From Sepioteuthis lessoniana (Eukaryota; Mollusca; Cephalopoda; Myopsida; Loliginidae): a DNA stretch of 64,000 bases. Numbering within the stretch: position 1 is the stretch's first letter; each line of letters begins with the position of its first letter. The position numbers were made by a program, and so were the translations under genes. The DNA lies in the NCBI GenBank assembly GCA_963585895.1, contig OY757915.1, positions 91,330,514 through 91,394,513 on the forward strand, in the 5' to 3' direction. Positions 10,769 to 20,799 of this stretch are shown here, one piece after another. The notes below the pieces were generated by a model. It was not told the origin of the DNA, did no database searches, and saw only the letters and a program-made list of their open reading frames with translations.

Positions 10769-11041
10769 ATATATATATATATATATAAAGAAAGAAAGAA
10801 AAATTGATATCGAGGTAATCCAAGTTGAAAGAGATTTATTTTCAAAATCCATCGTTGATTTAACATCTCTAATATAATTCATCATAATCCTGATGATGGT
10901 TTATTAGAACCGAAACACTACAGTGTCGACTTTTCTTCTCAATAAATCTCTCCTTTTACTTGGATTACCTTGATATCAATTTTCTTTTATATATTGTCAG
11001 ATTACGCTCCATTATTTACTCCTATATATATATATATATAT
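10769..11041 (+). mobile_element. TA-flanked inverted-repeat element with hammerhead-like core
   Basis: Arms at about 10805-10845 (GATATCGAGGTAATCCAAGT) and 10943-10983 (ACTTGGATTACCTTGATATC) are inverted copies, and (TA)n lies at both borders. Between them, 10890-10927 reads CTGATGA, a GGTT...AACC stem, GAAA, a CACT-AC-AGTG hairpin and GTC, which is the order of a hammerhead ribozyme core. Inverted ends plus such a core resemble Penelope-like element termini. No coding part remains. Confidence 0.5.
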
Positions 11042-11067
11042 GGAAGATAAAATTCATTGAGACATAT

Positions 11068-11190
11068 AAGTAAAGTTGGCGATCTTAGTCGAGGGTGACC
11101 TGAAGGCTCCCTTTTCAATAGCTACTACACCGAAATGTCGGGGACGGCACCACTTCATTTTCTGGATTGCTCCACTTTAAAATGATGGTT
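11068..11190 (-). mobile_element. SINE A, 3' part
   Basis: Inverted 3' body: AAAGTTGGCGATCTTAGTCG, CTCCCTTTTCAATAGCTACT and GGATTGCTCCACTTTA. The tRNA-like head is missing, so this is a truncated copy. Confidence 0.75.
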
Positions 11191-11194
11191 CAGA

Positions 11195-11720
11195 ACTGCC
11201 AAAATCTCAATTGTTATAGCTATTATATGAAGCAAAAATATACAATTAATAATAATAATAATAAATGAAAAGAGAGACAAATACTTGGACCTTGCTAGAG
11301 AACTGAAAAAGCTATGGAACATGAAAGTGACGGTGATACCAATCGCAATTGGTGCGCTCAAAACGAACCCCATAGGGTTAGAAAGGGGTCTAATATTAAG
11401 ATATCCTACAGTATTGTAAAATCGACCAGAATACTGAGAAGGGTCTAGAAACTTGAAACTTGGTGTCGCTCAGACTATAGTGAAAGACCATCAGGTAATG
11501 TTTGTGTGAAAAAATCGCAAGGAATAACAATGAGACAAATATATCTCTTAACATCGACCATAAAACCAGACCTAGTAATAATTAACCGAAAAAAAAAAAA
11601 AAAGGAAAAACGAAAAGAAAACTTGCCCTCTCGTGGATTTTTCCGTCCCAGCAAATCACAGAGTGAAAATAAACAGCGCTAGAAATATAGTCATTAAGTG
11701 CTGCAACATAAAAACATATC
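11195..11720 (+). pseudogene. RLE-LINE endonuclease region fragments
   Basis: 11260-11400 translates to KRDKYLDLARELKKLWNMKV and VIPIAIGALK, and later pieces resemble ARILRRV. 11546-11720 reads IKPDLVIINRK ... KTCPLVDFSVPANHRVKIN, matching the PD...(D) core of the restriction-like endonuclease of R2/R4-type LINEs (family assignment from memory). The two parts are in reverse of the protein order, so at least two fragments or a rearrangement are present. Frames are broken, with an A-rich run at about 11588-11602. Confidence 0.6.
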
Positions 11721-11791
11721 CTCTTATTAATGTATAAGTGCCAATAAATAAAGACATGTTACCAAAGAATATGATAAAGTATGTAAATATA

Positions 11792-12700
11792 CGAGGGGCA
11801 TACGATAAGTTTCAAGACGTTTTTCTAATGGGCATTTACAATTTTCATAGACTCTTGAAAATTCAGTATGTTATTGCTATACAGCTTATGAGATGACTGA
11901 CAAATTTTTATGACTTCAGATTCAAATGAACAGATACAGCAGTAATTGGATTATACCCTATAAAATCCTGATTTGCACAGCTGGTGAATTTCAAAATGCA
12001 ATCTGACACTTTAGAAGAACGATATGCAATAAAACTGTGTTTTAAACTTGGAAAAAATGCCAGAGAAACGTATGGAATGCTTCAGACTGCTTTTCGACCA
12101 TCTTGCATTAATCGAACATCAGTTTTTGAGTAGCATAAGAGATTCAAGGAAGGCAGGGAGTCTGTGAGGGATGATGAGAGGTGTGGGAGGAGTAAGGAAG
12201 TCAATACACCAGGGTTGATTGGTCAAAGGGTTAGTGTTAGGGTTACTATGTTGAGGTTTTAAGGGAGTTCAGGACGAGATTCCGTAGCACTGTTAAAATC
12301 AGCCAGTGGTATTTCCATCACTGTTAAAATCGACTCAGTGGTATTTCCACAGGGACAATGCAACAGTCCAAAACTCCATCGTTGTAACTGACTCTTTAAC
12401 CAAGATGGGCATCAAGACAGTTCCTCAGGCTCCCTATAGTCCAGACCTTGCTCCCTGTGACTTTTGGTTATTCCCCAAGCTCAGAGGCTGTCGCTATGAG
12501 ACAAATGAGGAGATGAAAGAGGCTGTGACGAAGTTCATTGACACGCTCACCAAAGAGGACTTCCAGAAGTTGTTGGAAGGGTACAACAAGTGCATTGCAG
12601 CTGGAGGAGATTACTTCGAAGGGGACTAGAGTTTCATGCGTGTACTATCAATAAAAGTACCCATACGAAAAAAGTCTGGAAACTTATCGTATGCACCTCT
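11792..12700 (+). mobile_element. Mariner transposon, internally deleted
   Basis: Terminal inverted repeats of about 30 bp: left GGGGCATACGATAAGTTTC and right GAAACTTATCGTATGCACC, inside a TA/TA target duplication (11790-11791 and 12701-12702). Length is 909 bp against about 1.3 kb for an intact mariner, so the middle of the transposase is lost. Confidence 0.88.
11996..12629 (+). pseudogene. Mariner transposase remnant
   Basis: It opens MQSDTLEERYAIKLCFKLGK and runs through the helix-turn-helix part to a stop at about 12132, then resumes with KRFKEGRESVRDDERCGRSK. The first catalytic Asp region is deleted, near 12225. The C-terminal part (12340-12629) keeps HRDNA and YSPDLAPCDFW, i.e. the second and third acidic residues of a DD34D mariner site, and ends AAGGDYFEGD, the usual family end. 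A 34-bp block containing CACTGTTAAAATC is duplicated at about 12290-12355. It is inactive. Confidence 0.88.
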
Positions 12701-12702
12701 TA

Positions 12703-13020
12703 AATACCTAAAAGAATATTGAAAAGATGTGGCACCTTAAAACTAAATAACAGTGGGAGCCATGGGTAAGACCTAGAAAAAGACAGACAAACACATTAAA
12801 AAGATTCTAAGCAGTCCACACTTACACAAAAATGGAAAAACATTGCACTTAGAAGGACTGCTTATCTCTTTCGGAGGGTTCAATCAATTTGACTAACAAT
12901 ATCACCCAAAAGCTGCAGCAAAAACATTAATATACCCTTTACATATAATCACTATATTACATCAAGCGAGGTCTTGGTTTAAAACTCGGAGAAAGATTGT
13001 AAGAAACCGAAAATAATAGA
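12703..13020. other. Unassigned interval
   Basis: AT-rich, with fragments such as ACCTAGAAAAAGACAGAC that may be old LINE debris. Nothing is identifiable with confidence. Confidence 0.35.
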
Positions 13021-13029
13021 GAAAATTAA

Positions 13030-13097
<68 letters not shown>

Positions 13098-13104
13098 AAG
13101 AACT
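13021..13104. repeat. (AAT)n(AAG)n trinucleotide microsatellite
   Basis: A run of AAT triplets passes to AAG triplets, immediately 5' (plus strand) of the inverted SINE A copy. Confidence 0.95.
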
Positions 13105-13125
13105 GTTGATTTAATAAATAAATTA

Positions 13126-13366
13126 GTAAAATTGGCGATCTTAGTCAAGAGTGATCCGAAGGCTTCCTTTTCAATAGCTACAACAGCGAGGTGTAGGGTA
13201 GGGCGCTACTCCATTCCCTGGATTGCTCCACTTTACCCTTGATCCTTAACTTATAATGCTGAGTGTTAAGAAAGGCAGCATCAAGTACCATTTTTGAGTC
13301 TTTGATATGGCTCGACCTGGGATTGAACCCCGGTGTCCCGGATCAATGGAGAACACTCAACTCAAT
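13126..13366 (-). mobile_element. SINE A, nearly full
   Basis: An inverted copy with the complete body (GGCGATCTTAGTCAAGAGTG to ACCATTTTTGAGTCTTTG) and head containing GACCTGGGATTGAACCCCGG, the reverse complement of the B-box region. The first few bases of the head run into an A-rich tract. Confidence 0.82.
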
Positions 13367-13389
13367 AATTTAAAAAAAAAAAAAATGGA

Positions 13390-13614
13390 AAAAGCGAAGT
13401 TAGCGAAAACGTAAACAAATTATCAACAACTGTCCTAATGGGCAACATCACGGAACTAAACGAGTTAATTTATGCAGAAATGAGACTAGTCTGTGAAAAA
13501 ATCCGTGTTCCTCTGAGGAACCTGAATAGAAATACAAAACCTGGATGGGAAATTAATATAGAAGGACTGAGAAAAGCAACAAGCGAAATTGTCAGGGCAG
13601 CCCGGTCGAGCAGG
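13390..13614 (+). pseudogene. RLE-LINE upstream coding fragment
   Basis: The frame reads MGNITELNELIYAEMRLVCE then RNTKPGWEINIEGLRKATSE, a pattern like the LIYA...V.E...RTKPxW segment that precedes RT in restriction-like-endonuclease LINE proteins. About 70 codons only. It is cut off at its 3' side by the LTR-like sequence starting near 13615. Confidence 0.5.
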
Positions 13615-13954
13615 TGTGCAACATGAAGGAGACCACGTGGTATGAGAACCACGCGGTCAGATTTAGACAATCAGTCTAGTCAGAGAATCGAGAGTCGAGC
13701 CAGGGATAGGTAGCCGATCAGAGGCGTCTCGGACGTCTCTTACGATACGGCTTGCAAAGAGATGCAAGTTTTGGCACCCCCTGGCTCCCGGAAGAAGATA
13801 TGGGACAAGAAGAAGTCCCTTTTCTGAGTATATGTCTCTCCATCTATCTCTCAAACTAACAACAAACTGTGGGCCCCTTTCGAGAATAAAATGAGAGATA
13901 TATTTTTATAAAGAAGTGTTTCGTTCGTTCATTATGTTCCATTTCTATACAACA
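13615..13954 (+). mobile_element. LTR-like sequence, family 2
   Basis: Its 3' part (GAGAGATATATTTTTATAAAG...TATACAACA) resembles the 3' end of the 506-bp LTR at 23671-24176. AATAAA lies at about 13887. A hairpin (ACCACGTGGT...ACCACGCGGT) lies near the left end. The sequence after ACAACA, CTTTGGCGCGATTGTTCCGC, could be the start of an internal region or an old primer-binding site. The left limit is uncertain and no matching target duplication is seen. Treated as a fossil. Confidence 0.4.
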
Positions 13955-14138
13955 CTTTGGCGCGATTGTTCCGCTACGAATAGCAATGATAAAGGTAAAA
14001 AGAGTTTGATGCAGAATTAGACCAGTCTACCTCCATGATTAAAACGATTAAGTTCTGAAGTCCCGTGATGTTACCAAGGAAGAAAGCCGGAGAGTACAAT
14101 GACCGAAACGTTGACATATAAAACTTCGTCGGTCATTA

Positions 14139-14335
14139 AACGCCAAAGCCATCCTTGTAGAAGGATAGTAATTGAACAATTTAATTCATAGCCGGTGAGA
14201 TAAGGGTTCATGCCTTTCGGAAATGTATTAGTCCGAAAGTAAACGTATAAAAGCGACTGGAGATAGAAGTCGCTTACTTCGATATCATAGTCCATCACTT
14301 TAACCACTACACCACGGAGACTGCTGTTTCACATT
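14139..14335 (-). mobile_element. SINE B copy
   Basis: The inverted copy runs from the tail (GTCATTAAACGCCAAAGCCA) through AATTCATAGCCGGTGAGATAAG, CCTTTCGG...TTAGTCCGAAAGT and CGCTTACTTCGATATCATAGTC to a head ending CTTTAACCACTACACCACGG. The head has the A-box-like TGGTGTAGTGGTTAAAG on the minus strand. Confidence 0.75.
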
Positions 14336-14339
14336 GGAA

Positions 14340-14828
14340 TAGATTGATAAAGTTGACAATTAATAGAATGGAACATAAGGGACGGAATGAAAAAAGAAAA
14401 AAATAGAAACATATAGAACCTAAGAGGAAGAAAAGGGACTGTGTAAAACTAAGGTGGGGTAGAAAGTATGTTATTATAATTAGTGAGGGAAATGAGAAAA
14501 AAAAGGAAGAAATAAAGAGAATTGAAAAAATAGAAGGCAAAGAATATTAGGCGAGTGAGGGTTATTAAAATGAGTGAGAATGTTGAGAGAAAGAAAAAAA
14601 ATTATAGAGAGGGCGGAATAAAAAAACTATAAAAGCCAAATAAATGGCAACTAACGAAAATATGAGAGAGAGAGTGAGAAAAAGAGAGAGAGGGGGAGTG
14701 AGAAAGAAGAAAAGAAAGTGTATAAAAAAAGTTGGAAGGAAATTATGACGATAATAGTGAGTGAAGAGAGTAAGAAAGGATGTTATAGAGAGGGTAAAAT
14801 AAAAGAGACGAAAAATGCCAAACATGCT

Positions 14829-14889
<61 letters not shown>

Positions 14890-15103
14890 TTGGACAAGGA
14901 AGAGAAAAAGTGTGCCAAAGAAGCGAGAAGGAAATTATGACGATAATAGGGGATGAAGAGAGTAAGAAAAAACTTATGAGATGAGGGTAAAAGAAAGGCG
15001 AGAGCGTTTTAGAAATGAAATGGAGATTATAGCGATAATTGAGTATGGAGAGTGAGAAAGAAAGTGAGAGAGAGAGAGAGAGAGAGAAGAGAGTGAGAAA
15101 GAA

Positions 15104-15138
<35 letters not shown>

Positions 15139-15479
15139 AAGTGAGAGAGAGAGAGAGAGAAGGGAGTCAGAAGTAGATGTAATAAGTAATCAGTAAAATA
15201 AGAGAAAGAAGGAAATAGATAAGAGAAATCTTGTGGCAATAAAGGAAAGAGACATAGTAACAAAGAAGCAAGAGAGATGCTGAGAATGCTAAAACTTACA
15301 ATGACGCCGGGAGTTGTGAGAAAACTTATGACAATAAGAGAGGGTTGAGAGAGTAATAAATTAACTAATAGGGAGGATGGAACGAAAGGAAAAATACTGT
15401 AATAAGAAATGAAAAAAAATCATAGCAATGAGAGAGGAAAGAGACAAAGAGAGCGAGCGAGTTAGAGAGCGAACGAGTT

Positions 15480-15519
<40 letters not shown>

Positions 15520-16494
15520 CATATAATTGAGAGGATGAAAGGAAATGGATGAAAAAAGAAGCCATTATGAAAAAGAAATATGAGAGCAAGTGGGAGGAGA
15601 GAATGGGAATGAGTATAATAGAGAGGATGAAATAAAACTGAGGGTAAAGAAACCCATTAAAGAGAGAAAAATCCCAACAATGAGAAACTGAGTGGGAGGG
15701 AGAAAAAAAGGGAACAATAGAGAGAATGAAATCAATTAGTCGAAAAAGAATTTAGTAAGACAGAGAGAAAGCTTAAGACAAAGAGGGAGTCGGGACAGTT
15801 TGTGAAAGGAATTAGGAGGAGGGTCGAATGAAATAAATGAAAAACAACAACAACAAAAAAAAAAAAAACAACAAAAAACAAATAAAGGGGTGGAAATGAC
15901 AAAGCTTATGTGGTCGGAGAAAAATGAATTATAGAAAATGTTAGTAAAATAGCAGAAAGGAAGCCAATAAGTGAGAGAGAGAGAAAACAGAACGAGAAGA
16001 AAGTGGGAGGGAGCGAGAGCGAGAAAGACTATAATAAAGAGGGTGGAATAAAACAGATGGAGAAAAACCCAAAAAGAAACACAAAAAGAGAGAAGGAAAA
16101 AGGCCATAATAGAGAGGGTGGAATGCAATAGAGGATTCAATAATGGAAAGAAAACTAGAACTTAGAGGGAGAAAAGAGAGAGTAAGACTGGAAATCAGGG
16201 AGTGTGAATTAACGAAAGTTGATGAAGCCAATAAGTGAAAGATATTTAGGACAACGATGAGAATAAATTGTAAAAGGAAATAAGAGAGAGGGTGAAATCA
16301 AATTGATAGAAAAGGAGAGAATTCTTAGAACAAAGTGGGAGAGAGAAGTTACTTAAAGAACAAAAGAATGGATAAGGTGTGTGTAAAACAAATAGAAAAG
16401 AAAACCAATAAGAGAAAACTTAGAATAATCAGAAAGAGAAGGAGATAGAATGAAAGATGTAATAGAGAGGGTGGGATAAATAGATAGAAGAATA
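14340..16494. repeat. Purine-rich low-complexity/satellite DNA
   Basis: A/G-rich plus strand with (GA)n runs at 14834-14886, 15065-15160 and 15480-15520. Short recurring phrases (GGAAATTATGACGATAATAG at about 14740 and 14930; AGAGAGGGTGGAATAAAA) indicate a diverged tandem family related to the array that follows. Long minus-strand frames are composition artefacts. Confidence 0.8.
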
Positions 16495-17040
16495 GTAAGG
16501 GAGAGAGATAGCTTGGAACTATAAGAGAGGGAAGGAGAGTGCGTGAAAGATGTAATAGAGAGGGTGGGATAAATAGATAGAAGAATAGTAAGGGAGAGAG
16601 ATAGCTTGGAACTATAAGAGAGGGAAGGAGAGTGCGTGAAAGATGTAATAGAGAGGGTGGGATAAATAGATAGAAGAATAGTAAGGGAGAGAGATAGCTT
16701 GGAACTATAAGAGAGGAAAGGAGAGTGCGTGAAAGATGTAATAGAAAGGGTGGGATAAATAGATAGAAGAATAGTAAGGGAGAGAGATAGCTTGGAACTA
16801 TAAGAGAGGGAAGGAGAGTGCGTGAAAGATGTAATAGAGAGGGTGGGATAAATAGATAGAAGAATAGTAAGGGAGAGAGATAGCTTGGAACTATAAGAGA
16901 GGGAAGGAGAGTGCGTGAAAGATGTAATAGAGGGTGGGATAAATAGATAGAAGAATAGTAATGGAGAGAGATAGCTTGGAACTATAAGAGAGGGAAGGAG
17001 AGTGAATGAAAGATGTAATAGAGGGTGGGATGAAATAGAT
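16495..17040. repeat. 93-bp tandem repeat array
   Basis: GCGTGAAAGATG recurs at 16541, 16634, 16727, 16820 and 16913, exactly 93 bp apart, with nearly identical units (GGGTGGGATAAATAGATAGA, GATAGCTTGGAACTATAAG). 93 is a multiple of three, so the minus strand stays open as a 31-residue repeat, which I judge to be non-coding. Confidence 0.95.
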
Positions 17041-17920
17041 AGAAAAAAACAGAAAGAGAGAGAAAACATAGACCTATAAGAGAGGGAAAGAGAATGAATG
17101 AAAGATATAATAGAGAATAGAGAGGGTGGGATAAAATAGATAAAAAGAAAACTGAAAGAGAGAGGAGACTTGGAACTATAAGAGAGGGAAAGAGAGTGAA
17201 TGAGAGATGTAGTAGAGATAAGAGAGGGTGGGATAAAATATATAAAAAGAAAACAGAAAGAGAGAGAGAAAACTTGGAACTATAAGAGAGGGAAAGAGAG
17301 TGAATGAAAGATGTAATAGAGAGGGTGGGATGAAATAGATAGAAAAAAAACAGAAAGAGAGAGAAGACTTGGAACTATAAGAGAGGGAAAGAGAGTGAAT
17401 GAGAGATGTAATAGAGATAAGAGAGGGTGGGATAAAATAGATAAAAAGAAAACAGAAAGAGAGAGAGAAAACTTGGAACTATAAGAGAGGGAAAGAGAGT
17501 GAATGAAAGATGTAATAGAGAGGGTGGGATGAAATAGATAGAAAAAAAACAGAAAGAGAGAGAAAACATGGAACTATAAGAGAGGGAAAGAGAATGAATG
17601 AAATATATAATAGAGAATAGAGAGGGTGGGATAAAATAGTTAAAAAGAAAACAGAAAGAGAGAGAAGACTTGGAACTATAAGAGAGGGAAAGAGAGTGAA
17701 TGAGAGATGTAGTAGAGATAAGAGAGGGTGGGATAAAATATATAAAAAGAAAACAGAAAGAGAGAGAGAAAACTTGGAACTATAAGAGAGGGAAAGAGAG
17801 TGAATGAAAGATGTAATAGAGAGGGTGGGATGAAATAGATAGAAAAAAAACAGAGAGAGAAAACATGGAACTATAAGAGAGGGAAAGAGAGTGAGAGGGT
17901 GGGGTGAAATAGATAGAAAA
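17041..17920. repeat. Diverged array with a 500-bp higher-order repeat
   Basis: Units of about 100-125 bp related to the 93-bp array. 17081-17340 matches 17581-17840 at a constant offset of exactly 500 bp, e.g. AGAGAGGGTGGGATAAAATA at 17221 and 17721. This shows block duplication of several units at once. Confidence 0.9.
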
Positions 17921-18450
17921 GACAATAATAAGGAAGGTTAAAGATTGAGCTTTGTGAGAGTGAGTTCGAAAATACAAAATAGAGGGGGTGAAATAAAATG
18001 AAAAAGAAAACCATAAAGAAGAAAAAAATAAGGCTTATGAGAAAGAGAAGGAGAATTTGTTAATAGAACGAATGGAATTAGATTAAAAAGTAAGTGGGAG
18101 AAAACTTTTGACTGTGAGGGAGAAAGGGAGAGTTTGAAAGGATGTTATAGTGGGGGCAAATGAATTTGAAACATTACGAGAACGATAGGAGGGAGAGCAG
18201 AGTAAAAGAACTAATCAATAGAATGGAAGGGGGAGAACTTAAGAAAAGAACAAAGGCTTTCAATAAAATGGAAGTGAGAGAGAATAATGTCAATAAGTGA
18301 GAGAAAACGAATGTCAACAAGGGAGTAAATAGAGAGTGGGTAAATAAATAATATGGTGGGGTGAGATAATATCGACAAAAAATAATAAGTGGGAGGATTC
18401 TTATAATAATAAAGAAGGGGTCTGTTGTATTTAGTAAGGTTTTCACATTG
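17921..18450. repeat. Degenerate purine-rich edge of the array
   Basis: Still A/G-rich (GAGAAAACTT, GGGAGAGTTTG phrases) but without a regular period. The array decays here into ordinary sequence. Confidence 0.6.
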
Positions 18451-18459
18451 TCGCTAGCA

Positions 18460-18720
18460 ACGCACTATTATAGGGGTCTACAATACGCCAACTGAATCAC
18501 ATGAAGACGTGTAAGACCCCTCGACATCAAGGGTTGTTCAAAATTGCATCCGATGGTAAAGCTTCAGTTCTGAAACTCTGGGAAGAGTTGAGACTCTCCG
18601 TTCCTTTTATTCACTTTTTCTACGAAATAGTAGAAACAGTTTAGGATTCATTCATGAATCAAATAGATATTTAGAGAAAAGTTTTCATATGATTATGAAG
18701 CTAAAACATTGGCTCTTATT
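18460..18720 (+). mobile_element. Degenerate family E core
   Basis: The phrases GATGGTAAAGCTTCAGTTCTGAA and TAGGATTCATTCATGAATCAAATAGA follow the order of the family E core, at low identity. It sits directly before a better copy. Confidence 0.35.
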
Positions 18721-19084
18721 AGCGCAGTCGACTAGGGCTGTGGGATACATCGACTGCATCTCTTAGTGACACTAAACCATTTTATGGCGAGGCTTCAGTC
18801 CTGAAGCTTTGGGGAATGTAGAGCACCCCTTCATGGCCATTACTCCCAGGTCCACTCTGATCCGTAGTGGCAGTATATTTTAGGATTCTATCTATGAAGG
18901 AAATAGAACTGTTTAACCATTTAAATGTGAGCAAACAAATGAATGATTTTAAATTTAATTAATTGAGCTACATAGCAACACTTAAAAACATTTAACTTTA
19001 AGGAATACTTGAAACGATTTAACTGTATGCAAATAAATGAGCAATGACTTGTTTACAATGTTACCTACAAACTATTCGTTTACA

Positions 19085-19335
19085 TTGCCAAATGAGTAGA
19101 GTGTTCGCCAATGGTTCGGGAGACCAGGGTTCACACCCAGGTCGAGTCATACCAAAGACTCAAAAAATGGTACTTGGTGAGGCCTTTCTTAACACTCAGC
19201 ATTATAAGGTATGAATCTAAGGTAAAGTGGAGCAATCCAGGGAATGGAGTAGCGTCCCCCCTACACCTCAGTGTAGTAGCTATTGAAAAGGGAACCTTCG
19301 GGTCACTCTCGACTAATGTCACTAACTTATTCCTT
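19085..19335 (+). mobile_element. SINE A, copy 1 of tandem pair
   Basis: Head GAGTAGAGTGTTCGCCAATG, diverged B box (GGGTTCACACCC), body ATGGTACTTGGTGAGG...GGAATGGAGTAGCG...GTGTAGTAGCTATTGAAAAG, and end GTCACTAACTTATTCCTTTAC. The very 5' end of the head is worn. Confidence 0.85.
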
Positions 19336-19374
19336 TACATATCCAATATATCTAGTATGAATGTATGTATAAAC

Positions 19375-19645
19375 AAACCAGCTCATTGGTCTAAAGGAGT
19401 AGAGTGTTCGCCAATGGTCCGGGAGACCTAGGTTCAGTCCCAGGTCGCGTCATACCAAAGACTTTTTAAATGGTACTTGATACCTGCTTGCTTAACACTC
19501 AGCAATATAAGGTATGTATCAAGTGTAAAGTTGAGCAATCCAGAGAAAGGAGTAGCGCCCCCCTATACCTTGGTGTAGTAGCTATTGAAAAGGGAGCTTT
19601 CTGGTCGCCCTAGACTACGGTCGCCAACTTTACATTTTACTTACT
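19375..19645 (+). mobile_element. SINE A, copy 2 of tandem pair (best head)
   Basis: The head AGCTCATTGGTCTAAAGGAG gives an A-box-like TGGTCTAAAGG. The diverged B box sits in TAGGTTCAGTCCCAGGTCGC. The body, GTAGTAGCTATTGAAAAGGG, and the end GGTCGCCAACTTTAC are intact. About 270 bp. The boxes are spaced as in a tRNA, so the family is tRNA-derived and pol III-type. Confidence 0.88.
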
Positions 19646-19799
19646 ATAGATAAACAGGATTGTGCATTAAATATAACCTTCAAAGGTTTATATATTATAA
19701 AGCCCAACCAACCGAACAACCAAACATTGGCTCTTAAAACACTGATGTTAAAATCTATTCATAGTTCATTGCCTTTTCTTTGAATAGCACATTTTAGGG

Positions 19800-20000
19800 G
19801 GAGTCTCCATGGCGATATGGCTTAAATGGACTGCGGCCGTAAAGTAAACGAGTTTGAACTCAAGTCGCGATATTATGTTCACTTTTGGACTAATACCATT
19901 GGGAAGAGTATGGAACCCCTCATCACCCCTTCTAATAGTTAAATAGTATCTATAGCTTGGCATTAAATAACCCTTGAAGATTCATATGCCATGCAAAAAA
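19800..20000 (+). mobile_element. SINE B copy
   Basis: Head TATGGCTTAAATGGACTGCG, B-box-like GAGTTTGAACTC, conserved TTCACTTTTGGACTAATACC, CCCCTCATCACCCC, tail CTTGGCATTAAATAACCCTT...CATATGCCATGCAAAAA. About 200 bp, both ends present. Confidence 0.82.
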
Positions 20001-20099
20001 AGAAACTGACTGAAAACATTGATGTTACGACGAAGTATCAAATGTTTGCCTGTTTAAAATGATTGTGAAGATATCTTTGAGTCGAATATAACTGGAGAC

Positions 20100-20180
20100 T
20101 ATAATTCTGACTTCGGCATAAAATAATCCAACAAGGGTTGCCATGCCATTAAAACAACAAACCAACCAAACAAAAAAGAA
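20100..20180 (+). repeat. Isolated E/SINE B-type 3' tail
   Basis: CGGCATAAAATAATCC...GGGTTGCCATGCCATTAAAA followed by an AACAAACCAACC-type tail. The 5' part cannot be assigned. Confidence 0.55.
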
Positions 20181-20614
20181 ACCAAATATACAACCAGTAA
20201 ACCAGATGCTTAGATGGAAACCTGAATTTTTTATGTTGATTTTTTAAGTAGGAATTTATTTAGCTCCCAAGAGACTAAAACGTGACACTAGGTTGGTTTA
20301 TGTTGGGGGGGGGTACCTCGAAGGAATCAAAACTCACGAGAAGTGCGGGCAAAAAGATTTAGTTCTGTCGTCATTTACCTTCAGAGGCGCCTCAGGCGCA
20401 GAGCAATAAATTCAGCCTTTACCCAGTTTTGACGAAGACGCAGGCAGATGCTACCCGGGGAAAAGGCCTCTGGAACAAAGTGAATAATGAATTCTCTCTC
20501 TTTCGTCACAAAGGAAGCATTTTTTTCCTACCATGAAGGACTGCCGCAAAGAAATTTTTCAATTCCTGTTTCTTCACACTGGACTATTATATGAAAATAT
20601 GTATTATAAGAAGA
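20181..20614. other. Unassigned spacer
   Basis: A G-run (about 20305-20312) and a GC-richer patch (20385-20470). GGCGCCTCAGGCGCAGAGCAATAAA weakly resembles GGCGCCTTAGGCACCAAGTAATAAA at 45635, so this may be a shard of the insert in the 42.9-45.8 kb LINE. Confidence 0.35.
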
Positions 20615-20617
20615 GTG

Positions 20618-20648
<31 letters not shown>

Positions 20649-20680
20649 TGTGTGAGTGAGAGAGAGAGAGAGAGAGGGAG
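20615..20680. repeat. (GT)n(GA)n microsatellite
   Basis: A TG-dinucleotide run followed by an AG-dinucleotide run. Confidence 0.92.
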
Positions 20681-20799
20681 AGATTAAGAATAAGTACTTC
20701 AGATGGAGTACGGCAGATTTGAAGAGTGCTAATAATTGTGATGAAATGTTTATTGAAGGAGACATGAAAAAGAAAAAAAAATGAAGGAAATTGATTGGT

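Larger units (their letters stand above)
18725..19725 (+). mobile_element. Family E copy carrying two SINE A insertions
   Basis: A forward copy from GCAGTCGACTAGGGCTGTGG through the core (GTCCACTCTGATCCGTAGTG) and diverged repeats, ending GTGCATTAAATATAACC...AAAGCCCAACCAACCG. Its 3' part is interrupted by two same-orientation SINE A copies (19085-19645). Confidence 0.75.

Noticed and set aside
16353-17069. 238-codon minus-strand Ser/Leu-rich frame as a gene
   Set aside because: It is the 93-bp satellite read in a frame that stays open because 93 is divisible by three.
19375-19450. True tRNA gene
   Set aside because: A- and B-box-like strings are present, but the segment does not fold as a cloverleaf with a proper acceptor stem and recurs as the head of SINE A.
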